Shown: in pieces, positions 11,530 to 21,856 of the stretch
How positions within the stretch are numbered: the stretch's first letter is position 1
Layout of the letters: the number at the start of each line of letters is the position of its first letter
Assembly (NCBI GenBank): GCA_036365515.1
Contig: CM070873.1
Coordinates: 217,171,376 to 217,235,375 of the forward strand
Reading direction: 5' to 3'
From: Torymus aiolomorphi
Lineage: Eukaryota > Arthropoda > Insecta > Hymenoptera > Torymidae
Length of the DNA: 64,000 nucleotides
Notes under the pieces: generated by a model
The model's input: the letters and a program-made list of their open reading frames with translations, nothing else
Told to the model about the DNA's origin: nothing
Databases searched by the model: none
Made by a program: the position numbers and the translations under genes

Positions 11530-12490
11530 ATGGACTTTACCATGTTGAATCGAATCTACGCAAACACCTATCTTCCAAAGAAGAATCTATCAGATCTGCA
11601 GAAAGGCGAGATGTATATAGTGTCAGAGATCAAGCAGGTGAATACCCACACGGAGAAAAATCTGCTCGCATTTTCGCAAGCAACTGCTTCTGCAATTTTC
11701 GTTGCTAACGCCTCTTGCTATATTCGCAACAGCGACCTTGTGGTAGTGACAGCACTGCTATGAAAAATTCACAAAAGCACGAACAAATGACGCAACAGCC
11801 GGCAACAGTTATCGATTCACTGACCTCCCTTTTTCGCAAGTGACTACATGCATCGGCAACGGGTTATGAAGTTTGGCTTTTGGTTTACGAAAACAGATTA
11901 TATTAATAATCTATTAATATATAATAACTTATTCTGCATTAAAGTTAAGTATAACTTCATGAAAAAGTATATACTATGTTTATGAGTGCAAATGGACTCA
12001 TTTTTTGTTTCTAACCTATAAGCCCAATGTGCCAATAAACGGCAATTAATCACAAGCGCGACTTGCTGATTTGGATAGTCATCGCTTGGAAAATATACAC
12101 AGCTCACTTTCGTAAAATGGTGGCGCCACTCTCGTAATTCTCACATTACGTGTCTTTACCGCAACAGTGTACTCGTATTTTTGCTTGATAGATCTGCCTA
12201 TTTTTCACTTAACATACCTTGCAATTATCTCAACAGGCGCTGCTAATTTCGCAAGACATCGAAGCTATTTTTCCAACGGAAAGTGTTGCGTAAAATCATG
12301 CCATTTTTATTAGCGAAAATCGAGTCAGATTTTTCTCCGTGCAGTTTGGATTGAAAGCAGTCGTCATCATCGATGAAGAGTTTCAAGTCGTCCTTCCCAA
12401 TCGAGTATCTAAGGCCCTTGAAGAGAATAGCAATTTATTCGATGAACTTGCCGAGCGAGCTAATAAGGTACAAATTATTTTTATTGTATC
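11530..12490 (+). pseudogene. Small conserved Polinton-associated protein, split by an insertion
   Basis: The N-terminal half begins at ATG 11530 (MDFTMLNRIYANTYLPKK, then SDLQKGEMYIV) and reads in phase to 11648. The C-terminal half restarts at 12342 (VIIDEEFQVVLPNRVSKAL) and ends near 12480, where AAG|GTACAA could be a splice donor. The two halves are separated by a 693-bp element whose removal restores the frame. Similar small proteins follow the polymerase in insect Polintons; I recall no function for them. It is downstream of polB in the same direction. Confidence 0.55.
11649..12341. mobile_element. Short DNA element, CACGGAGA family, copy 1
   Basis: The ends are exact inverted repeats (CACGGAGAAAAATCTG), flanked by CA on both sides. 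The element is 693 bp and has no coding frame; internal sequence is AT-rich with scattered TTTCGCAAG/CTTGCGAAA words. It shares its ends with the element at 12789-13360. Confidence 0.85.
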
Positions 12491-12683
12491 AAGGCGAACA
12501 AAATTTTGAATTTCGTAAAAATGTGTAAGTTAATGTAAATAATAAATTGAAAAAATAAAGAAAAAATAAAAAAATAAAGAGAAAGTTTATGGAGGGGAAA
12601 AATTTGATGGTTGTTCCTCACAGATAGGGAGCGTGGATTGGTGCTCCCATCACTTTCTCTTTATTCAATTATTATTAAAGAAA

Positions 12684-14200
12684 TCACATATCTTGTTTGC
12701 GAATCCAACTGCTGTGGGAACTATCAAATTCTAGCCACTTTACGTAAACTTGATTGCCGCGTTTCTTTATAACTTATTCTACAAGATACACGGAGAGAAA
12801 TCTGTTGCGATAATCGCATGGATTCTCGTGACACGGTTTTCGTACTGACCTCTAGTAGCTATAAACGTAACGGCTGTGGCTATGACTGCATGGCTTTAGC
12901 CACATCAAAACAGCAACATATAGCTACCATCTCTGCGCCAATAAGGTACGATTTTCCTATTGACTTGGCGGGAAAAACATACGGCATATTCAAGCGTTTA
13001 TCGCTTGACTCTGTTGCGATTTCAGTACTAGGCTCATGCAAAGGCTCGCATGTGCGCACACCACTTTACAGAAGGTTACACTCATTCGCATGGGCCTATT
13101 GCGATTATCCCACTAATCCGATGCAAATGGAGTATGCTCTCTGTTGTGCGCCTGTAGCGAGAATAGCGTACACAAATCGCAACGGTTTCCAGCGTATATT
13201 GCAAAAACCTTTAACTTTCTTAGTGTGGAAATTCCCGTGCTAATATTGCTGGCGTTTACATCATCAATGGCAGCCGCTCGCTTGCTAATATTGCATGGTA
13301 AAGCAGCAGCCATAAGAGCAACTCGCTTCACGCGGTATTAGCTACAGATTTCTCTCCGTGTAGATGTCTGAATATTTTACTTTCAAGAGTTCTTGTTCGT
13401 AGAAACTACCGGGAACGGGTTGATCTTGATAATCTTTCAAACTGTAAGTAATAGGATTTGTTTTTGATACTTTATCTATTATAAATATTTCAGTCGACCA
13501 ATTAGGTGTTTATCCTTTCTCGAATTCTTGCTTCACTCTGCTTACTCGTACTCTCTCATTGACTTTAAACTTTGCTTTCTTTACAGGTTGAGACTGGTTT
13601 GAGTATCGAGTTAGGATCTGCGCTTCGTTCACTGTCGTAACATCTTTTGGTTTCATACCTATAATTCTATGCTTTGTACTATTGTAGGTAGAAATCAAAT
13701 CAGGTAAAATGTCGAGCCATTTAAAATTTCCTCGTAAACTAAATTGTATCCACATCTTATTTTTCAATGTTATATTCAATCTTTCACAGATAGACGCCTT
13801 GAGATTGGTGTATGTAGAGTAGAGATTAATCTTATACTGCGTCATCAGTTTTTGAAAGTTTGAATTGTAAAATTCCTTGCCTCTGTCTGTCTGTAGATTC
13901 TTCGGTACTCATCCTTGAACAAACACATACTTCATAGATATTATAACATCTGCACCGGATTTACTTTTAACCGGTACAGCTCACGCATACTTGGAAAACG
14001 CATCAATGATGGTGAGCAAATACCTATAATCTTTGTTCTCTCGGGCATAAGGTTGCACTTCAACCAAATCAGCTTGCCAAGTTTCATCCAGATCTCTTAC
14101 ATCAAACTTTCGACGTTGGTAGTTTCTTCGAGCAGGTTTGTGCAGCTCTTCTACTACTACTTTCTTTCGATGATCCATGCTTCGATGTAGACTCTTTGGT
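12684..14200 (-). pseudogene. int: Polinton integrase (retroviral-type, with chromodomain), broken
   Basis: The minus-strand reading shows the rve-type core: a WQADLVEV first Asp (about 14070), TDRGKEF second Asp (about 13890), and a C-E-R-L block giving the third catalytic Glu (about 13780). A C-terminal chromodomain-like segment follows with VYVKWLEFD and SWI, ending at stop 12684-12686. Breaks include stops near 13910 and 13500, another in the chromodomain (about 12775), and insertion of a 572-bp element at 12789-13360. An AATAAA lies just past the stop. The role was to integrate the element; the chromodomain probably biased target choice. N-terminal residues before 14178 read SLHRSM, typical for this family. 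Confidence 0.85.
12789..13360. mobile_element. Short DNA element, CACGGAGA family, copy 2
   Basis: The inverted ends CACGGAGAGAAATCTGT are flanked by TA on both sides. It is 572 bp long and inserted in the integrase chromodomain codons. Its 141-codon plus-strand frame (12818-13243) has no recognisable domain and probably arises by chance. Confidence 0.85.
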
Positions 14201-14229
14201 ATCCAGTGAATTACTGTTATGTGATAACT

Positions 14230-14586
14230 GAAGTATCACCACTTTTACACTCTCGATTTCCCCCGCAAGATTAGCAATTTTTTTTATCTAATTCATCTCG
14301 ATGAGTTTCCACTATATCATCTAAATTATTGTAATCATTTCTCAATCCATGTATAACGTTCATGACTTTCTCAACTTCTCCCTCTACATTTCAACCACTG
14401 TAATGATTGCACGTTGACTGCATCATGTAGATCATTAGGTACTCCTACATTGCATAGTCTCTTATTTTCAAGATCGAACTGTCCATCGGATGTGATTTTA
14501 TATCCCACTCCTGGAGGATCTCGAATGCTCGCTCTTTCTTTCAGATTTCGTCCGAACACGTCGACACTCATCTTGATATTGAACAT
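14230..14586 (-). pseudogene. Polinton fibre-like protein fragment
   Basis: The frame starts at ATG 14586 and carries GPPG-like RDPPGVGYKITSDGQFD followed by NKRLCNVGVPNDLHDAVN. That last motif resembles the NKRLTNVxxPxDxxDAVN element of phage and viral tail or fibre shafts. It then shifts frame near 14380 into a heptad-rich, probably coiled-coil segment (VMNVIHGL, DDIVETHRDEL). It begins about 15 bp after the stop of the upstream gene, suggesting co-expression. A role in the outer capsid is inference from the motif. Confidence 0.5.
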
Positions 14587-14601
14587 TGCACCAATTTCAC
14601 C

Positions 14602-15478
14602 TCAGTATATATAGTCAGCCTCGCGAAGCTCTTCGATGATAGAGTGGATTTCATTAGTGTGACTCTGATTTCCAGCTGATCTCTCAGCTATTAGTAAACG
14701 AAGACGATCCACAAGTTTATTTGGATCATCCCAGTACATACAATCTAATATTGAATTTTTTCGCGCAACTTTATATCTAGGTAAGACACCAAAACCACTT
14801 TTTTATCGGGGATTATCTTACGCTTTTTAGGTTCATTAAACAAAAAAGGAATAATAATTTCATCATATTTCTTGCTGTTGTGTTTACGAATTCATCACCT
14901 CTGTATCTCTTCTTGTGAGTATTCGTTGTCTCGAGAATACTGCAATAGTTTTCTAAGTCATCTGAACTCACATACTTCCGCTCAGGATTTTTTGTGATTA
15001 ATATCTCCAAGAGTCCTCGAGTCTTTAGATACTTCTCATCTATTACTCTAACGTAATCACTATCAAAGTGTATCGGTGTACTACCAATTATCATTTGACC
15101 ATGTTCTTTGCGTATTCCATAAATTTTATCAAGATATTTGCTATTTTTCTGACTAAGCATGAGTATGTATTTACTATCTAATAAATTGCTTTCTTCTTCT
15201 TCGAGTTCACTACCTGCGGTTTCAAATGTGCTATCTATTTTGATATTTTCAAGAGTATTATTTTTTAAAGTATCATTATCGAAACCGTATGTGTTATCGG
15301 GAGTAGTATCAGGAATATAGCTAATGTCTAGAGTATCATTGGTTTTCTGATTCGTAACATCTTTTTCAGTTTGAATACGGGTTTTCGACGTTTCAACAAG
15401 TTTCTGAAGAGGATCCACAATTGGTTTGAAAGTATCTTCCATTGCTTTCTCAAAACTATCTTTTCCATACTTCAACAA
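14602..15478 (-). pseudogene. Conserved Polinton protein of unknown function (DUF8207-like)
   Basis: The main frame (14813-15478) has an acidic, low-complexity first half and then a conserved-looking half: YILMLSQ, D..YGIRKEHGQMIIGSTPIHF, TRGLLEILITKNP and SDDLENYCSILETTNTHKKRY. I have seen this block repeatedly beside Polinton genes in insects, and I believe it is the domain catalogued as DUF8207. A frameshift near 14880 moves the tail (YWDDPNKLVDRLRLLIAER) to other frames, ending at 14602. The N-terminus is cut at about 15498, where the SINE-bearing repeat begins. Function is unknown; a structural role is possible from its place beside the fibre-like gene. Confidence 0.55.
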
Positions 15479-15751
15479 GTTATATTTATTTTTTTTATCA
15501 ATTGAAGCTAATGCCCGAATATTTTTATGTTAATTAATAAATGAAGCTAATGGCTATTACGGGCAATCGATAAAGGATAAGGAAGGTACCTAACTTATCA
15601 ATCATCGATTTTATTCTTTTTACATGTGTATACTTACACATCTCTAATTATTCTAAGCTATTAGAGTAAAGCAGTCAAGGATATTAATGCATAATTATTT
15701 TAATAATTTTAAAGTGCAGTCAAGAATTTTTTTTTTTTTTTTTTTTTTTTT

Positions 15752-15905
15752 AAAGGATGAGGAAAGGAAAGGTAAACGTATAGGATGAAAAAATGAGAAC
15801 GAAAAAAATAACGGCCCAGGTCGGGATCGAACCGACAACCTTCTGCATACCGGGCAGCTACGCTACCAATTGCGGCACTGGGATGACGATTCTATCAGGA
15901 CCCTA
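15752..15905 (-). mobile_element. tRNA-derived SINE, copy 1
   Basis: On the minus strand a tRNA-like head (15813-15883) has an A-box-like TGCCGCAATTGG and a perfect B box GGTTCGATCCC, followed by a tail and an A-run (the T-run at 15729-15751). A pol III promoter is implied. Confidence 0.75.
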
Positions 15906-16241
15906 GCCGGTTCTTAATCGTTCTCAATTTTTTATTTCCCCAAAACCCCCCCGTCTGCGTTATTAAGCCAAAGCAGACAATGCTAATTTATCAATTGAAG
16001 CTAATGCCCGAATATTTTTATGTTAATTAATAAATAAAGCTAATGGCTATTACAGGCAATCGATAAAGGATAAGGAAGGTACCTAACTTATCAATCATCG
16101 ATTTTATTCTTTTTACATGTGTATACTTACACATCTCTAATTATTCTAAGCTATTAGAGTAAAGCAGTCAAGGATATTAATGCACAATTATTTTAATAAT
16201 TTTAAAGTGCAGTCAAGAATTTTTTTTTTTTTTTTTTTTAA

Positions 16242-16395
16242 AGGATGAGGAAAGGAAAGGTAAACGTATAGGATGAAAAAATGAGAACGAAAAAAATAAC
16301 GGCCCAGGTCGGGATCGAACCGACAACCTTCTGCATACCGGGCAGCTACGCTACCATTTGCGCCACTGGGATGACGATTCTATCAGGACCCTAGC
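16242..16395 (-). mobile_element. tRNA-derived SINE, copy 2
   Basis: Same as copy 1, with the better A box TGGCGCAAATGG and B box GGTTCGATCCC in 16301-16371. The A-tail is the T-run near 16221-16240. Confidence 0.75.
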
Positions 16396-16707
16396 CGGTT
16401 CTTAATCGTTCTCAATTTTTTATTTCCCCAAAACCCCCCCGTCTGCGTTATTAAGCCAAAGCAGACAATGTTAATTTATCAATTGAAGCTAATGCCCGAA
16501 TATTTTTATGTTAATTAATAAATGAAGCTAATGGCTATTACGGGCAATCGATAAAGGATAAGGAAGGTACCTAACTTATCAATCATCGATTTTATTCTTT
16601 TTACATGTGTATACTTACACATCTCTAATTATTCTAAGCTATTAGAGTAAAGCAGTCAAGGATATTAATGCACAATTATTTTAATAATTTTAAAGTGCAG
16701 TCAAGAA

Positions 16708-16735
<28 letters not shown>

Positions 16736-16739
<4 letters not shown>

Positions 16740-16866
16740 GATGAATATAGGAAAGGTAAACGTATAGGATGAAAAAATGAGAACGAAAAAAATAACGGCC
16801 CAGGTCGGGATCGAACCGACAACCTTCTGCATACCGGGCAGCTACGCTACCATTTGCGCCACTGCA
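16736..16866 (-). mobile_element. tRNA-derived SINE, copy 3, head truncated
   Basis: The tRNA-like part (16797-16866) breaks off at GCGCCACTG and is joined to a short CATCCTTTAAAA duplication that leads into the inverted arm. Confidence 0.7.
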
Positions 16867-16885
16867 TCCTTTAAAACCTTGCATC

Positions 16886-16919
<34 letters not shown>

Positions 16920-17117
16920 CTTGACTGCATTTTAAAATTATTAAAATAATTGTGCATTAATATCCTTGACTGCTTTACTCTAATAGCTTAGAATAATTAG
17001 AGATGTGTAAGTATACACATGTAAAAAGAATAAAATCGATGATTGATAAGTTAGGTACCTTCCTTATCCTTTATCGATTGCCCATAATAGCCATTAGCTT
17101 CATTTATTAATTAAAGT

Positions 17118-17234
17118 TATATTTGTGTTTAACTGCATTGCGAGCTTGTACAAGCTCATGAAATATATCCTTTTTGCGACTGAATTCTGCCATGTTGACG
17201 CTTCAACGTTCAGTTGTAGACTGTGAATGAAAGA
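17118..17234. other. Short AT-rich gap beside the ATPase 3' end
   Basis: No feature beyond the ATPase downstream region is visible. Confidence 0.4.
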
Positions 17235-17966
17235 CTAAGTGTCTTCCATATTTATAGCAAAACAGTCAAAGCCCTTACGATATCTTCCTCCATTGATTGA
17301 ACTATCCTTGTCAATCATTAGGAATCCATATTTCTCATCTCTCCAACATTTAGCACACAAATCTTTAAACTGTTTATAAGTCATATCAGAATTAACATGG
17401 TCTTCATACAAGTGTTTCAAAGTAACGTCATCTTGCTGAAAAATTACCAAAAGATTTACATTATTCCTGACGAGATGCTTTGGAATATGAGCATATAACT
17501 GACAAAGATAAAAACAATCTACATTTTTATGTCTACCCATGCAGAAAAATGCTTTAACATGGTTTTGTTTTTCATAAACTATGTCGTCAAAGATAATGAT
17601 TGAGTTCGGTAGAGCATTTTCAGGAGTTATAACTTCATCATGTTCGCTGTAGGGAAAATGCTGCACGCCCTCTAACGGTTCTATAAGTTTCTGAAGAAAT
17701 TTATACTTCGGTTGATTTAAAGACTTTCGATACGTATAAATATTCTCAAATCTAATACCATTGGGATGTGTAATGAGTGCAAGCAAACTATTGGTTTTCC
17801 CACAATTTGACGGTCCACAAAATACAGCTCTAATGCTGCTTGGAAGTAAATCTCCATGACGCTTCGTCTTTTTTTTTTGCTCTACGATATTGTCGAAATT
17901 CAATACTGGGAGCTGTACAGACTGTTCCTTGAAATTAATGTGTATAGTACAAGGTCTCAATCGCAA
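17235..17966 (-). CDS. Polinton packaging ATPase (A32/FtsK-HerA type)
   Basis: This 243-residue frame is the best preserved Polinton gene, with no visible break. A Walker A loop (FCGPSNCGKTNSLL, about residues 49-62) is followed by IYTYRKSLNQPKY, a Walker B strand IIIFDDIV (about 124-131), CMGRHKNVDCFYLCQ and a C-terminal GRYRKGFD tail. In this family the enzyme pumps DNA into preformed capsids. It is transcribed on the minus strand away from the PLA2 gene; the short gap 17967-18035 is a divergent promoter region. The start at 17966 is the first ATG and fits the family length of roughly 230-260 residues. Intact coding in an otherwise decayed element may be chance. Confidence 0.88.
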   Translation of the reverse strand: MRLRPCTIHINFKEQSVQLPVLNFDNIVEQKKKTKRHGDLLPSSIRAVFCGPSNCGKTNSLLALITHPNGIRFENIYTYRKSLNQPKYKFLQKLIEPLEGVQHFPYSEHDEVITPENALPNSIIIFDDIVYEKQNHVKAFFCMGRHKNVDCFYLCQLYAHIPKHLVRNNVNLLVIFQQDDVTLKHLYEDHVNSDMTYKQFKDLCAKCWRDEKYGFLMIDKDSSINGGRYRKGFDCFAINMEDT

Positions 17967-18035
17967 CTGATTATTCGGCTATAAATAGAGCGCTTTTATA
18001 CTCGCAGATTCAGTCTTCATCGAACCTTCATAGTG

Positions 18036-18715
18036 TGATAATCATATACAGACATCGAGGTCGTGGTTTAATTAACAAACTTATTAATCGTCTTCCAGTG
18101 GAACTTCATTTACCAGGATACCAGTATTGCAGGCCAGGTACTAAGTTAGCAAAACGTTTAGCATGAGGTAACAAAGGTATCAATCTACTCGATAGAGCTT
18201 GCCAAGAGCACGACATAACTTATTCTCAGAACCGAGAAAACATTGAGGCTAGACACAACGCGGATAGAGTTTTAGCAGATAAGGCGTGGCAGAGAGTTAA
18301 GGCTAACGATTCAAGTATTGGTGAGAAAGCAGCTGCTTATACAATTACAAATATTATGAAAGCCAAATCAAAACTCGGAATGGGTGTAAAGAGAAAGCAA
18401 TCCACGAGACTAAGAAATATAATAAAAGCTGCTTCAAAATCAATGGTTAAAAGTAATTCTGCTCGTAAGGTGATTCTCTCTGCTTTGAAAGGTGCTCATT
18501 CTGCTGTCAAGAAAGCAGATGGAAAACGTAAAATTATCAATCCACACGTTTTACCGGTACCCTCAAAAGTAGGTGGTTTCCTACCATTTCTCGTGCCAAT
18601 ATTCGCTGGCCTATGTGCTGTTGGTGCTGTTGCTGGCAGGGCTGCTAGTATAGCAAAAACAGTCAATGATGTAAGTACAGCTAAAAAGCAATTAGAAGAG
18701 GATCAGAGACATTAA
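18036..18715 (+). pseudogene. Phospholipase A2-domain minor virion protein, one nonsense codon
   Basis: The first part reads LPVELHLPGYQYC followed by PGTKL and then, after an in-frame TGA at 18164, INLLDRACQEHDITYS. This matches the compact parvovirus-type PLA2 fold: a Ca-binding YxxCxPG loop and the HD catalytic pair. The loop shows R where G is usual. The second part (18356-18715) is basic and then hydrophobic, with FLPFLVPIFAGLCAVGAVAGRAA, resembling the membrane-active tails of minor capsid proteins. No ATG is evident at the start. Such PLA2 domains help virions cross membranes in parvoviruses; here the role is inferred. It is followed immediately by the protease gene. Confidence 0.75.
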
Positions 18716-18716
18716 A

Positions 18717-19210
18717 ATGGAAGAAATAGCTTTAGAAAAGGGTCTCTTTTTGAAACCGTATAAAACAGGTGTAGGTCTTCGTATAGGTGGTAACAACAAA
18801 AAATTCAGGTTGAAGAAAAAAAAAAGAACCTCGAAGTGAGATTACCACAAAGGACTCTTACGGATCCAGATCTAATTAAGTATGCTAAAATCTTCAAAAT
18901 TCCATATTTTCGCGGTGTCTTTATGCGAAATGCCTTAGCTGCAAGCGGGCCTCGTGATCGTGAATCAGCTATCGTAAATTTAGATGATAAAGATGGGCCT
19001 GAAACGCACTGGTTAGCATATCGCAAACATAGTGAGAATGTAGTTTACTTTGATAGTTTTGGAGATCTTCAATCACCTATTGACTTAATGTTGTATCTAT
19101 CTGTGAATGAGGTTAAATATAATCATGAGAGATATCAAAATTATAATACATTCAACTGTGGTCACCTCTGTCTCAAGTGTTTGTGTAACAAGCTAGGTTG
19201 GGCTATATAA
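18717..19210 (+). pseudogene. Adenain-like cysteine protease, frameshifted
   Basis: An ATG at 18717 opens a 41-codon frame (LEKGLFLKPYKTG) that ends at 18839. The rest of the protein lies in another frame: FRGVFMRN, NLDDKDGPETHW (catalytic His), VYFDSFG (the Asp/Glu region) and NTFNCGHLCL (catalytic Cys), ending at 19210. The shift falls in a run of ten A at about 18815-18824, a likely slippage site. In Polintons and adenoviruses this enzyme matures capsid proteins. The product would be about 160 residues, near the family size. It lies 1 bp from the PLA2 gene and 43 bp before the penton-like gene. Confidence 0.85.
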
Positions 19211-19253
19211 AGACGAGCGCAATGATAGTTTAATCATTCGACATTGAATAGTC

Positions 19254-19890
19254 ATGGAGAATTCATTGACGTTAAGTCTCTCCGGTAATTCATCAGTTCT
19301 CGGTTTAGTTGAACTTTTAACCTTCAATTCTATACCAAATATCGATACAGGCAATAACAAGTTTTACGTGGGTGAAGAAGAATTATTTTTACCAACTGGT
19401 AGTTACGGGATACAGGATATAGCAAATTTTCTGCGTAAAACTTTAGCACTGAAAGGTATTTCATTTAGTCTGAAGCCAAACAATAATACACTTCGCAGTG
19501 TCATTAAGTGTAGTCATCCTATTGATTTCCGTCCTCAAGATTCTATTGCTCAGCTACTTGGCTTCACACCACGAATTCTAGAAGCTAGTTTCAAATATCA
19601 TTCAGATTTGCCTGTATTTAGCCTCAAGATCAACGCATTGCGAGTTAAGTGTAATATTACTTCAGGCGCATATATAAACGACTCTAAGATTCACACGATA
19701 CACGAATTATTTCCAGCAGTACCGCCAGGATATAAGATCATTGAAGTACCCTCAGAGGTCATTTACCTTCCAGTTACAGTTAAAAGCATAGATTACTTGG
19801 AAATACGTATAGTTAGTTGATCAGAACGGTCGTTTAGTTAATTTTCGAGGAGAAGTAATCACAATCAGACTTCACATCAAACAAGCGTAA
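19254..19890 (+). pseudogene. Penton-type minor capsid protein, frameshift near the C-terminus
   Basis: A 188-codon frame with a beta-rich pattern carries FYVGEEELFLPTGSYGI, LLGFTPRIL, CNITSGAYIN, HTIHELFP and PPGYKIIEVP. These blocks match the Polinton minor capsid (single jelly-roll, penton-like) protein. The frame ends at 19820, but the normal tail (GRLVNFRGEVITIRLHIK) continues in a neighbouring frame to a stop at about 19890, so one base was lost or gained near 19818. It stands between the protease and the major capsid gene, the usual place. It would form the capsid vertices. Confidence 0.75.
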
Positions 19891-20247
19891 TGGAAATCGT
19901 TTGCAACAGCAAGGTCGGTAAAGGTTATATAAAGAGCTCAACATATCGACAGCCCATCAGTCTTCAGCGAGCAAGCAGAGCACTAACACGGTAAAACATT
20001 CAGTTCGTGAGAAGTCTCGGTCTAAGTGTCGTCGCTGGTGGAAAATAACCTGTATTTTTTGCTGTTGCTTACAAAAAGATGGAAAAAATTCTAGACATTC
20101 AGTCACCTGTAACATTTTATGAGTCAGTGTCTCACTATGAACTTCACGCACATCAGCCCTACACCACTTTACGTCTTCTACCATCACGAAGTTCACTACA
20201 TGTGGTAAACTAGTTAAACCGGATAGTACACCACTCGAACGTTCTAT

Positions 20248-20487
20248 TGTGGGGATTCTATGCCCCACGGCTCCACTTGTTCCAGGAAGGAAGGGAGAGG
20301 GAGAAACAAAGAGAGTCAGGATTAACAGTAACGAGGTTTATTAGAGAGGAAGGTACAGCGGACACACGTCCGCACGCTCGTAGACTCGAGCACTGACTGC
20401 CGTTCGCAGACGGCTTCTCGCCGCACGTAACAAGCCGCTTCCCCCACTCTCGCAGAGAGAGCGAGAGGGAAGATCGCAGTCCCTACA
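20248..20487 (-). repeat. Gypsy 1 LTR (3' LTR in element orientation)
   Basis: It matches 25775-26015 closely over the full length, starts TG and ends CA. Confidence 0.93.
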
Positions 20488-20593
20488 CACTCCCCCCGAG
20501 TGCCAACGAAGTACAGAAATATAAATAGATATAAATTATAAATTTTATTGTGCTCAGTAGCACTTACAATCTATACTAGGGCTATCACAGCTA

Positions 20594-21856
20594 AGTTACG
20601 CTTTAGCCGCAGGGGCAAAAGATACTTTCTTCTTGGCATAGGTTTTTAATACTGGTCGATCAACGGTGGTGGGCTGATTGCCATTTAAGTCACCACCGGG
20701 AGGCACATCGGAAAGATTATCGGAAATTACATACGCGGGTTTCAACAGCTCGACGGATACACTGCGCGCCGCGCCATTAATCTCTATATTAAAAACGCGA
20801 TCGGACGGACGTTTCAATACTTTGTATGGGCCCGTATAAGGTCTTTCTAAAGACTTTTTGGCCATATTGCGCATAAATACATGAGTGCAACTATAAGTCT
20901 TTCAAGTAAAACGCACGCTTCTTATAGTTATGTGTGACAGGGACTAGACGGACTTCACGCATATATTCGCGGAATTCTTCTATGAAAAGATTTGGATTCG
21001 GAGTGAAGTCTTCAGGGAGAAAAAACTCACCTGGAAAACGCAAAGTAGTGCCAAACACAAACTCCGCAGGAGATGTATTCGTGTCCTGACGAAGGTGACT
21101 ACGTAATCCTAATAATACTGTACTTAGCGTACGAGTCCAGTCCTTATCCACGTGACACATAATCGCCGCTTTAAAGGTACGGTGCCAACGTTCAATGAGG
21201 CCATTCGCCGCAGGGTGATACGCGGTAGTACGAATACGCTCGCAACCTATTAGAGACAGTAGAGCCGTGAATAAGCGCGATTCAAATTGCGAACCCTGAT
21301 CAGAAGTGATGACCTTGGGAGCACTATAATGAGAAACTCAAGTGTCGTAGAACGCTCTGGCAACCATTGGCGCAGACATTTCGCGTAGCGGAACCGCCTC
21401 AACCCAGCGTGAAAAGCGGATCGATCATGGTGAGAATATACTCGAAACCATTGCGATTGGGAAGAGGACCGACTAGATTAATGTGCACGTTATCAAAACG
21501 ACCATCGGGTGCGATGAATTTGTCAGGTAGAAGTTTTACGTGGCGAGAGATTTTTGACTGTTGACAATCTAGACAATTCTTACAAAAACGAGGTATATCA
21601 CGGTGCATGTTAGGCCATACGTAATGCTGCCGAATGAGTCGATCGGTGATCGTAGGACCTGGAAGGAGCTGGGCTTGCCGCATGCCTTAGGATTTGCTGG
21701 GATGAGCGAAATGTCCGCACCAGTGTCAATAAGGAACGACTTCCCCGAAATACGATCACGCACATGAAGACGTTTGGATAAAAGAGGGCCTTCTGAAGAC
21801 GTCTCCTCAACAGAAGGTTGAGTTAGTTTTTTTGTTGAGGATGTTGCTGCTGCCAC
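20594..21856 (-). pseudogene. pol: Gypsy 1 pol remnant (protease plus integrase, RT/RNase H deleted)
   Basis: The frames are collinear with the intact pol of the second Gypsy element (38075-41209). The protease portion and integrase HHCC zinc domain (RFCKNCLDCQQSK) meet at about 21660 in different frames; comparison with the second element implies about 1.9 kb is missing. Downstream integrase core and tail pieces are separated by stops near 21390 and 20885. It is not functional. Confidence 0.85.

Larger units (their letters stand above)
15498..17117. repeat. Tandem triplication of a 489-bp unit carrying a tRNA-SINE, plus an inverted copy
   Basis: Units start at about 15498, 15988 and 16477 and are nearly identical. 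Each holds an AT-rich block, a poly(T) run, then a minus-strand tRNA-like SINE. The third unit stops inside the tRNA-like head at 16865. From about 16881 to 17117 the first ~240 bp of the unit returns in inverted orientation, making a palindrome with the third copy. The block interrupts the minus-strand Polinton operon between the ATPase and the DUF8207-like gene. Confidence 0.9.

Noticed and set aside
12818..13243. 141-codon protein frame in the Polinton
   Set aside because: It lies wholly inside a non-autonomous element with TA duplication and has no domain.
15813..16866. Functional tRNA genes on the minus strand
   Set aside because: A and B boxes are good, but the sequences sit in SINE units with A-tails and I could not fold a proper acceptor and anticodon arm.
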